64,000 nucleotides of DNA, taken from contig CBDBOO010000024.1 of the NCBI GenBank assembly GCA_965208385.1, forward strand, positions 62,001-126,000, read 5' to 3'. Source of the DNA: Endozoicomonas sp965208385. GTDB taxonomy: Bacteria; Pseudomonadota; Gammaproteobacteria; Pseudomonadales; Endozoicomonadaceae. Position 1 is the stretch's first letter. Each line of letters begins with the position of its first letter. This document shows, one piece after another, positions 21,401 through 36,400 of this stretch. The notes below the pieces were generated by a model. The model was not told where the DNA came from and made no database searches. It worked only from the letters and a program-made list of their open reading frames with translations. Position numbers and translations under genes: made by a program.

Positions 21401-24400
21401 GTTTGGCATTGGGAGGAGGAATAAATAATGCCATGACTGTCTGGCCAATCACCAACAACTGACTGACAATATCAATAATGAAAGCGGCAGGCGGGAAGAT
21501 AAAATCAAAAACCAGACTGGCTATATCCAGCACCACTCCAACCGCATCCAAAGAAGCCTGAATACCAAAAAAAATCTGTAATTCTGTGTTACCGGCTTTT
21601 CGGGCATCTTCTGCAGCGGCAATATTGGTACCAACGGCAAATATACCGGCCGTAATGGCAATGATTCCACCCACTACAGAAACGAAACGCGCAGTACGTG
21701 CTGATTGTTTTGCACCAAGTCCGAGGATAAGTCCAACCGCACCGGCCCCATTGTCTGAAACATTGGTCAGTGTCAGTGAAACTCTATTGACTGTTGTCAG
21801 TATGCCAAAAACAGAACCTGCATAGCCCAGGGCTATTCCGGTATACCCCAGGGCTTTGGTCTCTAGACTGAGATGTTCATCCAGTTCCCGTAAATTCTGC
21901 AACGCTACCGAGGTATGAACAAAACCGATAATAGCCTGAGTAGCTCCGATCAGTACCTGACCACCCTGAACGTATTTTGAATTTGAAAAACGGTCAATTG
22001 CACGGGCAACTTTACTATCGCCCGCTTTGGCCAACCGGGCTTTAATCCCTTTCAGACCAATGCCACCACCCGGGGAGCTCTGATACCCTGCAGCTTCCAG
22101 TTTCTTCAGCCCACTATCAATATTACTGACATCATTGAGCTGTTGTCTGAACTCAGGATTATCCAGAAGATGCTGACGAAGTCTGTCAATATCATTAGCT
22201 GAAACCCCCGGCTCGGACTTTATTGAATCCAGCGCATAATCCAGCGCTTCCAGCGGAGTGTACTGACCATTGGATGCAATAATTACTTCTGACAGGCTTG
22301 CCGTCAGTTTTTGAATAAAGGCCGGATTATCCTGAAGAGATTCAATGGCAACAGTGCCATAGCGTTCTGTTTCCAGCTTTTTGAATTCATCCCTGAAAGC
22401 AGGCCAGTCGGCTTCAGAAAAATCAGGGGGTCGCCGATCGTTCAACACGGCTTCACGCAGGGATGCCAGGTCTTCGATTTTCAGAGCACTGTCTATCTGA
22501 TCATTGACCGAATCAAGCGCATCTATCGAGGTTTTTGACGCTCCGCAACTTCCTGCCTGACGGCGGCAACGGCTGGATAGGAGGTCGGCAATATTGGCAC
22601 GATCCGGTTCAGGCAGATCAGCATCTTCAAGCAGACCGTCCAGTCTTCTTTGAAGCTGTTCTTTACTGATATCCAGTGCGACCGAACGAATATCATCAAT
22701 ATGATACTGGATAATGGCAATGCCATTAGCGGCCTTCTGTCGCAGGTTATCTGCTCTTCGACCATAAAGATCAGAGAGGTCAGACCAGTACTGCTGTTGC
22801 TGGGTATTACCGGATTTTTCAAATCTTGCACTTCTAGCTCTAAACCCGGCAGACTGAATATCCAGCCTGTCGGCACTGGAAATCGAAAGTTCCACCCGTT
22901 TTATTGTTTCAAAGGCAAGAATACGTGCGGGTCTTAAACTGACATCACCCGGGCTGCCTGGCGGTTTGCCATCCGGTAATAGCCCACCATCCACATTCCG
23001 CAGATCAACCGCAATCACCTGCGCCCGGGTCAAAGTTTCCGGCGCTTCTCCCTTGGCTACTTTAAGAAACTGATTGATGATCTCGCCACTGTAACTGGTG
23101 TGATCTTCTGACCCGATAATAATGCGGCCATCCCCTTCCAATGGCAGCATATAGGACGCATCCGCTTTAAGCGTATGATCAAACTCAATATTGACCACCT
23201 TGCCGTTGCGAAGTACGACGTTGAATTCTGCATCACCGACGTAGGGGGTCAGCTGGGTTAAGCCAATATCGGGAATAGTTTCAACCAGTGTCTGGCCTGC
23301 AGCCGAGAGAATATCGCCCATTAGAGCCTGGGCAATATGCGTTCTCAGGGAGCGGGTTATTTCACTACCGCTACCATCAAGAGCAAGAGGTCTTGCGGTG
23401 ACCTGATTAAGAAATGCACTTCTGACTACATCCCCGTCGGTTTTCCGGAAATTCTCATCAAAAATAAGTTCCAGTGTCGCCAGACTGTGACCACTGTCAG
23501 AAAGACCATCCAGTTTTTTAACAACGGTTGACCAGAAACGTTCTTCTGTAGGGGGTATGTTTCTAAGTGATTCCAGGACACCCTCAAATCCAGCATCCTC
23601 TACACCTGAAAAGCGATTAACCCAGGATTCCGGTAACTGGTCACTGCTGATACGGATAAATCGCCGGTCACCTGCCTGAGCAACAGGTTCTCTGGTATCA
23701 GAATCCAACGCACCCAGATTAATGACCCGTTCACGACCCGCCAGATCTACAGTAACTTCGTATTGTCCGGTATCTGGAAACAGGAACTGACTTCCATTCG
23801 CTTTTCGTGCACTAATAGCTTCATGCAATCCATCCTGAACCTGACGTTCCAGGCCAATGGCAACAGGAATATCAGAAAATGTTTCCCCATAGGTCTTTTT
23901 ATAAGCCGTGTTAATGGCATCTTGCAGCTGGACACTGACGTCTGTTACAGAATTACGATTCAGCCAGCTTTCAAGAGTTGCTATCTCGTTATTGGTAAGA
24001 ATCCCTGTGACCACATCAGCAAGACCCGCTCTGAAGTTCAGCTGTACATCGCCTGCGCGGGCTCTCTGTACTTCCTGATAGATAAACTGGGTAAACAGGG
24101 ATCGTAAATTTGCCGTGGATTCGCCAGGTAAAGTTTGTACCAGACGTTGTGCTTCTAGTTGAATGGCCAGAAACAAGGGCGCATCCTGACCGGTAAACTG
24201 ATCAATACCCAGGGCAGGGTTACCGATAAGATGATAATCCACCTGTATATCAGCGGTGAATTTTCCCCTTGTAGTGACGTCGGATTCCGGAATCCTGTGA
24301 GCAACGGAGAATTGCTCTGATAGTTCAAGCGGGTCTATAAGTAGAAAACCGGGATTCAGGTATGTTTTTGTTATTTCCGCGTTGTAACCGTCTATCACCT

Positions 24401-27400
24401 GTCTGATGGTAACGTCCGGTTGATCGGCCAGTCTGTTCAACACCGTTGCAAATGCTTCAGTGGCAATACCTCTGGCTACAGCAACATCGATATCGGTAAC
24501 ATAGTCTGCATCGGACGCTGGAGATGTATCCAGCACCAGTCGCCCATCAATAGTTCTAACAACAAAATAGGCGCCCGGGTCGGAGAAGGTATTATCTGAA
24601 GCTGTTGCGCCCCCTCTTCGCACCAGCACATTCCCGAAGCTCTCCTGAACGGCGAGCTTTTCACTGGATGCCCGCAAGGGAACATCATTAATCGGTACAG
24701 GATCAATATCCGGTAACTTCAATGCGGTTCTGACATCGGATTCATAGTGACTATTGTCAGTCTGAAGCGCTAATGAATGATCAGGAGCAACAGCCAGGGC
24801 CGCATCCCTGACAAGGGGGAAAATACTGGAAGCTTCATGAAGCTGACTTCTCTGGCCTATGGCATCATTCAGTGTCGGGTCTACATGCACCACGCTGAAT
24901 GTGGCTTCATCGCCAGTAACAAACCGCTGGCTGCGCGCAGTACTTTCATCGGGATCAACGTCCAGCACCACCAGCAATTTAACGTATTCAGGAATAGCCA
25001 GTTTGCCAGCGGTATCAACAACCCCCTTATTAACCAGATCACGGGCAGTGGCAGGCCGTCTTGCCTCATCGATACTGGCCTGTTCCAGAGTGTCCAGAAC
25101 CGCCTGTCCCTGGGGGGTTTTCTCCAGAAAGTCGTAAACGGCTCTTATTATGTCATTACGGGCGGGATCACCCCTGATACTCGCAGAGAACTCAGGGGGC
25201 GCATAAAATCCGACGGATTGAAATTTCGGGTCAATAAAGGTAACCAGTCGACCGTCTGACTGAACACGATCTGCCAGCATAAGCCGTGATGCCAGTGTTG
25301 ATTCCACCGTACTGGTTACCCTGACCAGCCCTTCGGGGCTGGAATGTCTGGGCGGTGAAGAAGCCGTATCAAGATAGGCTCTACCTGGGTCAGCCTGATT
25401 CTCTACATCGTAAAGGTGTAGAACATTAATCACTTCCTGGCTTTCTGACGGGGTAATACTGTGATGTAACTGTTGGCCATCAGGATTCAGGCCAATAACA
25501 TAATTAAACAAACGCCCATCTGTGGTAAGTACAGCATCAACCCACTGCCCCAGAATACCTGTGTTAGAGTTACGTATAACCAGAGTCGTATCATCTGAAT
25601 CCACAAGATTGAGTGAAACCACAGGGTCCAGGTGAGCATCAGGGTTTTCAAGAACGGTCTGTATATTGGCAGTCTGTAACTTTCTGGCGTTGTAGCTGCC
25701 ATCCATGGTCTGATCCGTTACCAGAAACAGATCACCATTTTCTCTCCGTATAAACTGGTAATTCTCGGAATCAGCAGCATCAATCACCTTTAATCTATCA
25801 GCAAGGTTGTTGATTGGAGGAAGATCATTGGTAATAACATCGGTTTTTATCACAAGGTAGCTGTTTTCAGAATCATCACCACTTCTGATCCTTACAGCCA
25901 ACTGATATTGATCACTTCCCTCTTCAACCACCACATTGAAAGGCGTTCTTTCCAGAATGGATCGCTCTTCTCCCTCCAGCTTTACAATCACAAACTCCGG
26001 CTCATCGCCCGGCACGGATCTTGAATCAGGAGAGCAACCTGCTTGACGCTTTCTTTTGGAAGAACCACAGCCTGCTCCCAGCCCCTCGGCTGCAGACAAC
26101 AGATTATACTGCCCTCCCTCACTGTCCACTATGGTTTCGGCCAGACCATCCACCTGCCCGGTTCTGACAGGATCAGCTGCCAGCTCTTCTTTCATCGTAA
26201 CAAGAGTCTGCAATGAATCTTCGTCAATTGACGCCTGCCCGTACTCGAGTAAATATTCAAGATTCTGTTCGCCCAGTATCTGCCGGAATTGCCTGTCGGC
26301 CAACTCAGCACGACTCTCACTGCCCTGTTGTTTCAGTTCCTGGTAATACTGGCTGATACCTTCAATCAGTTCACCGGTATCAACAACATTGTCAGCATTC
26401 TGCCGGGCGTACTCCACTGCTGCCCTAAGCTGACTTTGCAACAGACTTTGGTCAGTATTAAAGAGTTGCTTTAGTGCCAGAGAAAAATCCTCAGAAAACC
26501 CCGGGCGAATGGACAGATCATGGCTGACGTCACCCACGAGAGTATGGTAAACAGTATCAGTGTCAGATGGTAGCTGAACCAGTTTAAGCCCTGAATCTAA
26601 ACCCAGGGGTTCTCCTGGCGAAACATCGACACTCGCTCCCTGATCCAGGCCAAAATAGCGTGTTACTTCTTCAGTGACTCCCTCGTCCTGATAACCATTT
26701 ATCAGTGCCGCTGCAAACAGTTGCTTCACTGCCAGTTCAAAGGAAGGTCTGGGGGGCTTATCGGCTGTTCCTATCTCAATTTTCAGGTGTTCAGAATCAG
26801 CACCAAGGTCAGAATCAGAATCCGAATCCGGGACTATCAAGCGGCTCTCTACCAGTTTTCTATCGGGACGCAGTTCAATAAGGACTGCAGCAGGGTCGTT
26901 AACCCCCCTTTTCCGAAGCAAACGTTTCAAATCCCTGAGAAAAGAAATCACATCCTTACGCTGCAAGCTTCTCGACGTACGGACTAAATCATCCTGTAGC
27001 TGCAGAGGTCGTAATTCCGATTCAATTTGTCTCTGGCGATATGCCTCCAGATCCACACCAATTCGCACACCCAGATCATCATCACCCAGTTCAGGTAAGC
27101 GCAGTTCGAATACTGCTTCATCGTAATCTCCCTCGGCTATTTTATAGCTTTTATGTTGCTGTGCAAATTCCAGGTCATTCCTGCCACTCAATACCAGTGT
27201 TCGGCCAGTGGTATTTCCACTTTCAGCCCCCTCAAAATGAGTGGTATAGACAGATGCTCCGGCTCGAACATCTACCTTAATGACTTCCCCCGATGGCAAC
27301 GTCAACTCGGGGGTAAAATAACCAAGCCGCCTCTGGAGCTCCTGAACCCGGGCTACAGCCAGTATCGGTACACTCATCCCTGCATCCAGACTCTGCACCA

Positions 27401-30400
27401 CCTGAACCAGTCGATTTTCTACCAGTTTCACCGCAGCGTAAGCCCGCTCCTGACTTTGAAAATACTGAGCATCAACTGACAAAATATGGCGCTCAACCTG
27501 ATCCCTGCCGCTGTCAGTTAACAAACGAAGTTTTTCCTCCAGTCTTTCATTGGGAAAGGTTTCGAGGCCAGGGTAATCCCTATAAAATGAAGGTAAATTA
27601 TCCAGAAAGTCGGCAGTGGCTGCCGGTGACACACCAAACGATCTTGCATCCTGCATTAACTGCAATCGGCCTTCGAGACCTGCAGCAACCGGAGAAGCTC
27701 CTGCAAGTGCCATAAATAATGGATGCCTGCTTCTTCGTACTTCTGCAACAATGAAATGCCGCCCTGCATTTTCCACAACACCAATTCTTGAAGCCGTATG
27801 CAATCCTCCGGGGGAAATAACATCACGACTGTCGGGTAATGGCGTCACATATTCGTGAGCATCCAAAGTGGAAATCTGAAAAGCCCTGCCTTCTGACTTT
27901 CTTAATGCAACGGCATCCCTAAAGGTATTGTCTACTGATCTTTGTACAGTACTCTTTATCGATTCTCTGTTTTCAGGCGTGGTCTCCAGTCTCCTTGCAT
28001 TTCTGACCTGCTCCACAATAATTGATATTGCATCAGCCAGTTGTACCCTATTAAAATCACTGACTACCTCTATTTCTGTTTTGCTTAATATTGCAGTGAC
28101 AACATCCGCAGTCCCGGTTCTGAAAACCGCCTCAAGGGTTTCTTTTGGAACCTCACCATTCGCTTGTATTCCCTGAGATGACTTGTAAAACTCCTGAAAT
28201 ATCATCTGGGTAATCAATGAACGAATCTTCGGCAAGATCACTGGCTCAGATGAACCACTCTGAGCAGTGGTTAAGCGATCTGCAAGTTCGATACCCAGAA
28301 TCTGACTGTTTCTGAATTCTTCACGTAAGCCAAAAAACAAGTCTCTGGTTCGGGCAAAGGGGTCACCCAGGGTTTCATATTCAATGGCCAGGTTGTAGTG
28401 ATTATTGGTTGATTTCCTTTCACTGCCCTTCAGGCCACGGTTCAAAGACAGTGAGTCAGGTACATTGTCGGCAAGGTTTAACCGGTAGAGGGAGTCGGAA
28501 GATTCAAAATGGACATCAATACGCCGGTTATATTCCTCAATAATACTGCGAAATGTACGTTTTTCATCAGGTCCGATGTCATTCACAACATCCAGAAAAA
28601 TATCTCTTGCAGCAAAAAAGTCGGAGTCATCATAATCTGCCGTCGCCAGGGGACCTGTTATCATTTCAATGTAGGCAGCCCCCTTGACCCTGTCCGCCTG
28701 AATATCCAGCAGAGGAAAACCGTTAATGCGTTCCGCTGTACTGGCAAGACTCGTCCGAACATACTCATCATCAGGCAGTGGCTGGTCGTTCAGAAAGAAA
28801 AAGTGTCCTCGAACCTCCTGCTCAAACCCTAACCGAACAGGGTTAGGGTCGGATGTCAGATCATTCTTATCGGTTCGACTGAACACTGCTGGCAAGTCCA
28901 GTTCCACTCGAATATCCGCTTCCACACTGGATGAATCAAAAATTTCTGTGTCACCAGCAACATTTTTCCCGGCAACCACCAGATCTTTCAGAACTTCTGT
29001 TAATCGGCTTCGATATTGAATCTGCTGCTCAGGATCAGCCACTTTCGCTGTGGGATCCACTGTCAGAACAACCAGTGATCCATCACCGTCATCAACACTG
29101 GCGGGATTATAAATACTGGATTCGGAAATACCCTCAAACGCCTCTGAGCTATCAAGAGCGATAACCACCCTGGCTGATTCGGGTAATTCACCATCAATAG
29201 AACCCGCAACGAGTTCGCTGAACGACGCGGGTCTTGCATAGCCTTCTGCGTCATTCAGTGTCTGTAACAAAGACTGGCCTGTAGAGGTATTTTCAAGGAA
29301 GCCAGCGAGGTAATTTCGGAACCGGCTTAAGGTGTCAGAATCCAGATCAGAGGGCACCAGAAAAACAATATGACTGTTTTGATAATCATTACCCAGAAGT
29401 GCCATCGCCGTGTAACTGCGGGTTGTTCCACTGTCACTTTCCACGGCCTGTACAGCACTGACAGCACTATCAAGATCAACACCGGTTTCCGGTACGACTA
29501 ATGTGGACGTGCTGGCACTGCTGGCTGCCAGGCCGTGTACATCGGATGCATCGGCCGGTTCGGGAGATCCGGAACGACTGTTTAATATATCAAAAACGGC
29601 ATAACGGGTTCCTTCCACAAGATCATCAGGCCCCGGATTGACTCTGAACAGGCCATCATCAGATCGCAACTGTATAGCCTGTGATGATTCCTGCCCTTCC
29701 ACTGCGATGATCTGATACGCCTGGCCGTTCTCCAGGTTTATACGAACACTGGTGGTATCTACATCCGATGGTAAAGAGATCGAAGATCCCCTTTCACCCA
29801 GAACTTCCCCTGAAGGCAGCTCGAAGGCAAGATCTCCGTCTACCACATAAAGTACATCGTTCTGGACAAAGTAAACCCGTGCTTCCAGTTCCGCAGGTGT
29901 ATCCACTATGGGTCTTACATCATCCAGAGTCGAAGATACATCTTCCTGTTTTTTTAAGGTGACACTGGTGATACAGCTGCCGCCCGCCTGTCTGCGACAT
30001 CGAATACCCTGTAAATTATCAACCACCTGATTGGCATTGGCATTTTCGGGCTTATACACCTGTATTCCGGTTACCCGGCGTTGCCCATCAACAATGGTAT
30101 AAAAATTCTCGTTTCTATTATTAACAACCACCGCATTAGCACGTTCGCGAAAGTCAGAGGGTGGCAAAGCTGCGGATTCGGCAGGATCAAAAATCAGATG
30201 AGGCACCGGACTGGCCGATTGATCGTGACTGACTCTGGCTAACCCGTCATCAGCTCCCCTGGAACGCTGGTCTCGGGAAATCTGAACAGATATCAAGGCA
30301 AAAGGCTGGCTGATCTTTGGCTCTGCCGCACTAAAAAGATTCTTTATGATCTGGGCATTTTCCTTACCCAAATCAGCTCTGAACGCTTTCCTGAGTTCTG

Positions 30401-33400
30401 GTGAAGGCAGGCTTTTTTGATGCGATAAAAGCGCTCTGGCAAATGATGCAACTTCAGGTGCATCAGGATTTGCAGCAATATATTGAAAGCTTCGCGCCAA
30501 TGCATCCCGGACAAAAGTTCCACCTCCGGTATCTATGTCTTTTGCATGCAATAGACGCAAGCTGTTTTCAAAATCCTCTGCACTTCCCTGAAAAAACTGG
30601 AGATTATGCAATTCTGGCGCAGCAACCAGTTGTCGGTACAAACCACTGACTGAATCAGGCTCGGGAATGTTCACCGTATTCAGGGAACTGGTTAATCCTA
30701 TGCGATCACCAGATCCATCAAGTTCACTAGAATCAATTCCCCATATTTGCTGAATTAACTGGCTGGAATCTGCATAGTGTTCTGATGTGCTATCCAAACC
30801 TCTGGCAAGCGCAATACCGTATAAATGATTGATAGCCCGGTCACTGGCGGCAGAGGTTCGGGGTAAACCCGCAACAGGTTCTGAACGGCCTGCATCTTCA
30901 GTCCCAAGGAAGATTCTTACCGGTATTGATTGCTCTGAATCAGAGCCGGGGAATTCGATCCGGCTCTGATCGGGACGCAGTCCGGGTTCCAGAACAAATT
31001 CAACATCCCTTCCTGCTATTTCCGTGTTGGAGTTGTTGGAGTTGTTGGAGTTAAGGCTGCTTAGCTGACGACGAAAGGCTCCCATTTCTCCTTCAAGATT
31101 TTGTCGTGTTATATGGTTAATATCATTCTGTAACTGCCCTGGCCTTAATTTGTTATTAACCCAGGCTTCGCGATAGCTATCCAGATTAACAATAATTCGG
31201 GATTCGGGAATTCCGATTTGTTCACCGGACCGACCGGTTATTCTGAAAACCTTCTGCTGCCCATCACTGATAACCGGTGCATAGCCTGTTCTTGATAGTT
31301 CAGTAGACAGATCATTAGCCGCCCCTATGACCGGGTTACGTCCGGGAGCACTATCAAAGACCGATTGATGAACACTCTGACTTCTATCTAATTCAACCGA
31401 TACCCTTGCACCATCAAACTGGACAACGTCAAACCGGGATCTTTCCGTGAGCTGACTCAACTCACTGATTCTAACCCTCAGATCACCCTCAACGTGATCG
31501 CCATTTTCATGATTTGAAATAGCCTGCTGAACCCTGTGCCCCAGTAATGCATCAGCCAGATGGGATCGAGCCATAGCTAATGCCTGTATCGAATTTCCAG
31601 GTTCAACGGGCAAGGGTCTGAGACGATGGCCGGAAAGCAGAGCCTCTTCAAGTAACTGCCTGGAGTGAGCGGGTAATTGATTAATTCTGTTCTCAAGGAG
31701 GTCAGGCAACGACTGTCGCACACCCTCCCGCTGGGTTCCATAAGCCCTTTCATAATTTCTGACAAAAGCTTCTGCAACACCACTTTCGGAAGCTGATGCC
31801 AGGCTTTGCGGATTCTGCAGTAGTTTGAGATTACCTGTAAGACCTGATTCCGCTGGCGTGCTCTTGCTCAGTTTGTTGTATTCATGGCGTCCGTTACGAA
31901 TTTCCAGCACCACAAAGCTGTTCATTGAAACCGGGTCATATTGGATAGGAGCCCGGCTCAGCGGATTAAATACCTGATGTTTTATCTGATCTCTGCCACC
32001 GCTATCCACCCTGGTCCATGACGTATCACTGTTTTTATGTTTACCCAGTTGAAAGCGATCCATGTTGTGGCGAAGATTCACAGCATGATCAAACAGTTCT
32101 GAAACTGTTTGTCCCAGTTCCGGTGTGTAGAGTATATTGCTGGCATCCGGATTATTGAACACCAGTCTGGAAGTATTATTAAATGCTTCCCGTGTTCGTC
32201 CCTCTATACCATCAAGCCCCACTTGCCCTCGATAGTCTCTCAAAGCCATTACATCATCGGTATCAAGAATGGCCGTAACTGCGTCCTGAGTGGATGCCCG
32301 GAATAAACTATCTACTATTTTTTTGTCAAATGTTCCGGGCTTTTCAAGACTGGTAATAAATTCCTGATAAACAAATTGAGTCAGCAGAGAGCGGAGGTGA
32401 TCCGATGGAGTATAGATGGCATCTGCTGCTGTTCTTCCCTGATTGACCGTAGCTGCAATCTCATTTGACCATTGACGCGCCTGTTGTTGTGCAGAAAGAA
32501 AAACTTCCCTGTAATGCCCGGAGGACACCGCACGATCAATGCCAGACAGTGGATCTCCAATCACCCGGTAATCGATGGCAATATTCGTTTGAACGCCTAC
32601 TCGCTGCCTGTTCAGGGCTGTATTTTTTATTCCGTCTCCATCGTCATACCCGGAAGCAAGCACAAGGCGATACTCAGAATGGGCATCTCCGAATTCAGCG
32701 TCCAGATTCCTATTAAATCGATCAGTAAAGACTCTGATGTCCTGGGTTTCCCCATCCGGAACCTCAGACAAAGTTCTATAAAGCAGGTCACGCACCTTGT
32801 AGTGAGCATTTGTGTCCAGATCACCCCGGCTAACCGGGGCACTGACCATCTCAACCAGAAATCCGCCATCGCCCCTGGAATCTGACGTAATACTCCATAA
32901 AGGGTATCCGTTCTGCTCACCCTCAGTGGATGCGAGAGAATAACGTTGATCAGAGCTTTCAGGAGGGAGGGTGAATTCTACCCCATAGCGATGAATTTCT
33001 TCTTCAAAACCGATGGTCTGGGGGTTATGGTTCTGAGCTACCGGGAGATGCGTGTTGGCATCACCCTCTATTGATGCTCGAATGAACGTGTCTTCAAGAA
33101 GCGGTTGCCCAAGCTGGAGTCGCATGATGTTTTCCAGCTGGTATCGATCAGCAACATCCAGACTGAAACCGGCGCTTTGCTGGTTCGCCTCCAGCAATTG
33201 ATGGGCTGCAAACTCAAGAAACTGTGTGTCAACGTTTCTCCCTTTAGCCCCGCCAAATTCAGGATCCACATACACCAGACTGAATGTTCCGCCACCCTCC
33301 GGGCCAGCGGGATAAGAAGCAACCTTGCCGTGTTGGTCACTGCCAGGGGGAACAAAAACCACCAGAACATCCGCCGTTTGCGGAATGGGCAAATACCCAT

Positions 33401-36400
33401 TCCCGGGAATTTCCCCGGTAGTCTGCAGTAAGCCGGTGGTGCGATAGAGTTCGCCGACTGTTTGAGGTCTGCTGGTCACTGTGGAACGATCCAGCAGTTT
33501 ATTGTAAGAAGTCGCCGAAACTTCACCGCCCTGACCAGAATCAAGATCAAGATCAACAGGCAGGATCGCACCCGTGTTTAGCCATCGGAGTCTGTGGGTA
33601 AATGTTTCAACAACAGAAGCAGTGTCAACACCTGGAGAGGGTGAGTAGTCATCTGCCGCATAGATGAGCAACCTGTCGCGGTTATCTAACAGATTGGTTG
33701 AATAAAGCCGTCCATTAAAATCGCTATCGGGCCGTGACTGATAAGCGTCGGCAGCACTGCGAATTGAAAACACATCACCCGTCGAATCTGATGGCCTGAT
33801 CTCAATACCTTCGTAAGGGCTATCTGGAACAGAGTCGCCGACTTCAACGATCAGCTGTCGCGACTCAAAGTCGGCTTCTTCAGGATTGACCAATAGGGCA
33901 TAGTCTTGTCCGGGATCCGCTCTCCGGTAATAAGTGCCCTCTTCCGGAACCTCCAGAACCCGATATTCATCCGAATCCTGTGACACAACCTGAAGCACTT
34001 CACCTTCAGTCGTGCTGGCAAACTCATAACGAGTATCTGCCGGAGCAAACTCATAGTGAAATTCAGGGCCGAGATTCGATTCATCACCCGAAATAGCGGA
34101 TACCACAGAACCATCTGTCACTTCACGCAGGACACTTCCGTCATCAGATTCCAGAACGGCATAAAGGGTACCTTCACGCTCTATAAAAGAGTGCCTTGCT
34201 GAGTCGGGCTCCAATGTCTCTACCCTTGCCGGACCATCATCCAACAGACTGGCAACCCGGTCGTAGAGAGGCTGCTCCTCTGAATCCAGGGTTTCGGTAA
34301 ACACTTTCCTGTCAGGAAGCTGGGTGATAAGAAATGAACCCTCATCATTTCCATTGCGCACAACAATAAACCGCTCACCGGCATCGGTTTCAAACAGGCT
34401 GTACAGACTCTCGGATAAATTGTCGACAGTAAAAACATGGTGATGTTCACCACTGGCATCCCTGACAGTGAACTGGACTCTTGTACCTGAAGGGGCATTC
34501 GGTGCTTCGGATGGATCCAGCGCAAAATGTACCTGTCCATCATCGCCTACAATAATTTCTGCCAGACCATCATTCCCTCGCACTGAATAACGGCCTGCTT
34601 CATAACGTTCTTTTTGCTGGGAAAACTCCTGGACCAGTTCCGAATCCATCAACCTGGAAGCCAGAAGTTCATAGCCCGAGTTACCGATTGCTGCTCTGAA
34701 ATCCTGTTGATTTCTCCAGCCGGACAACTGCTCATGATAAGCCAGTAAGGTATTGGCAAATCCATCCACAGAAACATCAGGATTGGTTTTAAACCAGAGA
34801 AATACCTGGTCCACGGCACCAGAAAGCTGTCCACTACTCTGCAGTTCTCCAAAGGCAAAGCTGAAATCAGCATCTGATCCCGATAATAAAGTAAGGTCAT
34901 GGAGTGTATTCTGAACCAGTGTCCGATAGGCAGGTTCCTGAGCCATGGGGACAGGGTGAATGTTCAGAGTTGAAGATAAGCCGAACTCAGCTCCCAGTTG
35001 ACGAACAACGCCAGGATCAAGATTCCAGGCCGTCTCGGCATGCACTCTGTTACCCGTGTCTTCCGGCAAAAGAAGAGCCTGTGAGGCACCGTATAATTCA
35101 GACAGTGTTCGTTCCACGGTTGTCTGGGGAAAGGAACGAATATCAGAGAGCCCAAGCTCCAGCTTTACGGTACCCTCTTCGTTATTAATACTCACCCTGG
35201 TACTTTCAAAAGAAAGTTCGGGCTTTAACTCGATGGCAATCCTCAGCTGTTCTCCCGGCCCCAGTGTTCTCTCTGTTGGGTAGGCGTCGGAAAGGTATCG
35301 GAGAACCGCCTGATTCAATTCACCCCGGACCATCAGACCCGACGCAAAATCCATATCGTCCTGAAACCGGCTGGCCGGTATTCTCTGATCAACAACCGCA
35401 TCACTGTATTCGCTGCTATCAAGCACTATTCGTGCGTTGGTCAGGGCAGGCTCATGATCCCCATCGGGATAGACTCTGAGAATAACATCACGACCATTGG
35501 ATTCTGTGGAATACCCTTCACCATAAGCTCGATAATAAAGCCCTTCCCCCGCATGAACTCTGGGTACAGAGAGGGGTACTTCCGCTATTGCCGGCGAAGG
35601 TAAAACACCATTCCTGACCAGCCTGCCCAGGCTGTTCTCAGCATTATGTCGATTGCGAAGGATAATCTGTACATCATCACCGAGAATGTAATCTAATGCA
35701 GGATAACGTGGTCGTGTTTCTGCCAGATCACTATAGGGTCGGTTCAAAAATGAATAGATTTCCGGTGACTGCTCAAAAACCCTGACCGTTGTACTGGTTG
35801 CTTGTGCTCCCTGAGTTGCTGTGATATCTACATCGCCCGCTATAAACACGGCAGCACGGAGATTCATATCCGCCAGTGCAAGCTGCTCACTGGTTTGCAG
35901 GATACGCCCTAAACCCTGAACTTCAGCCAGACGATTCAGCTCATTCAGTACCGTTTCCGGATAGGAAGCAAGATGCTCAAGCGTCGCATCCAGGCTGGCA
36001 TCTGCAGCTACACCCAAATCAAGTCGTGCCCGGTCAATGGCCAGCTGCCAGCGTGTACGCACCTTATCTGATTGTTCTCCATCTCGCCCTGGATTAGCAC
36101 TATCCAGCGCCTGATGCTGAGCCAGAACATGATCAACATCGGGTAACGAATCGCCACTTCGTTCACGATATATCCCAAGCAGTTCAGCCTGCCCGGTCTC
36201 CGGATCCACCGGACCTATGACCAACAGAATATTTTCATCTCGGGCGTAGGTGCGCCATTGTTCTATCAGTTCTTCGGGATAGCCGATGCTTGCGATAGCC
36301 TCCTTACCCTGAAGTAACTGATCGGATGAAGCGTCAGGCAGAACATCTCCGTCAAGTTGTCGCTTTGTTCGTCTATTTTCGGGGGTTTGTCTGAGTAGTT

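Larger units (their letters stand above)
23100..35560 (-). repeat. Three tandem divergent modules of about 1,400 residues inside the giant toxin
   Basis: Landmarks recur at near-constant spacing. An E-x-(K/R)P strand region begins near 35240, 31000 and 26885. An HDL/HNL helix lies near 34900, 30612 and 26525. RPQT, RPAS and RPAT lie near 33465, 29233 and 25050. RSLLTQFVYQEF, RSLITQMIFQEF and RSLFTQFIYQEV lie near 32385, 28210 and 24090. Spacing is 4.1-4.3 kb throughout. Sequences are divergent, so the triplication is old. Confidence 0.75.
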
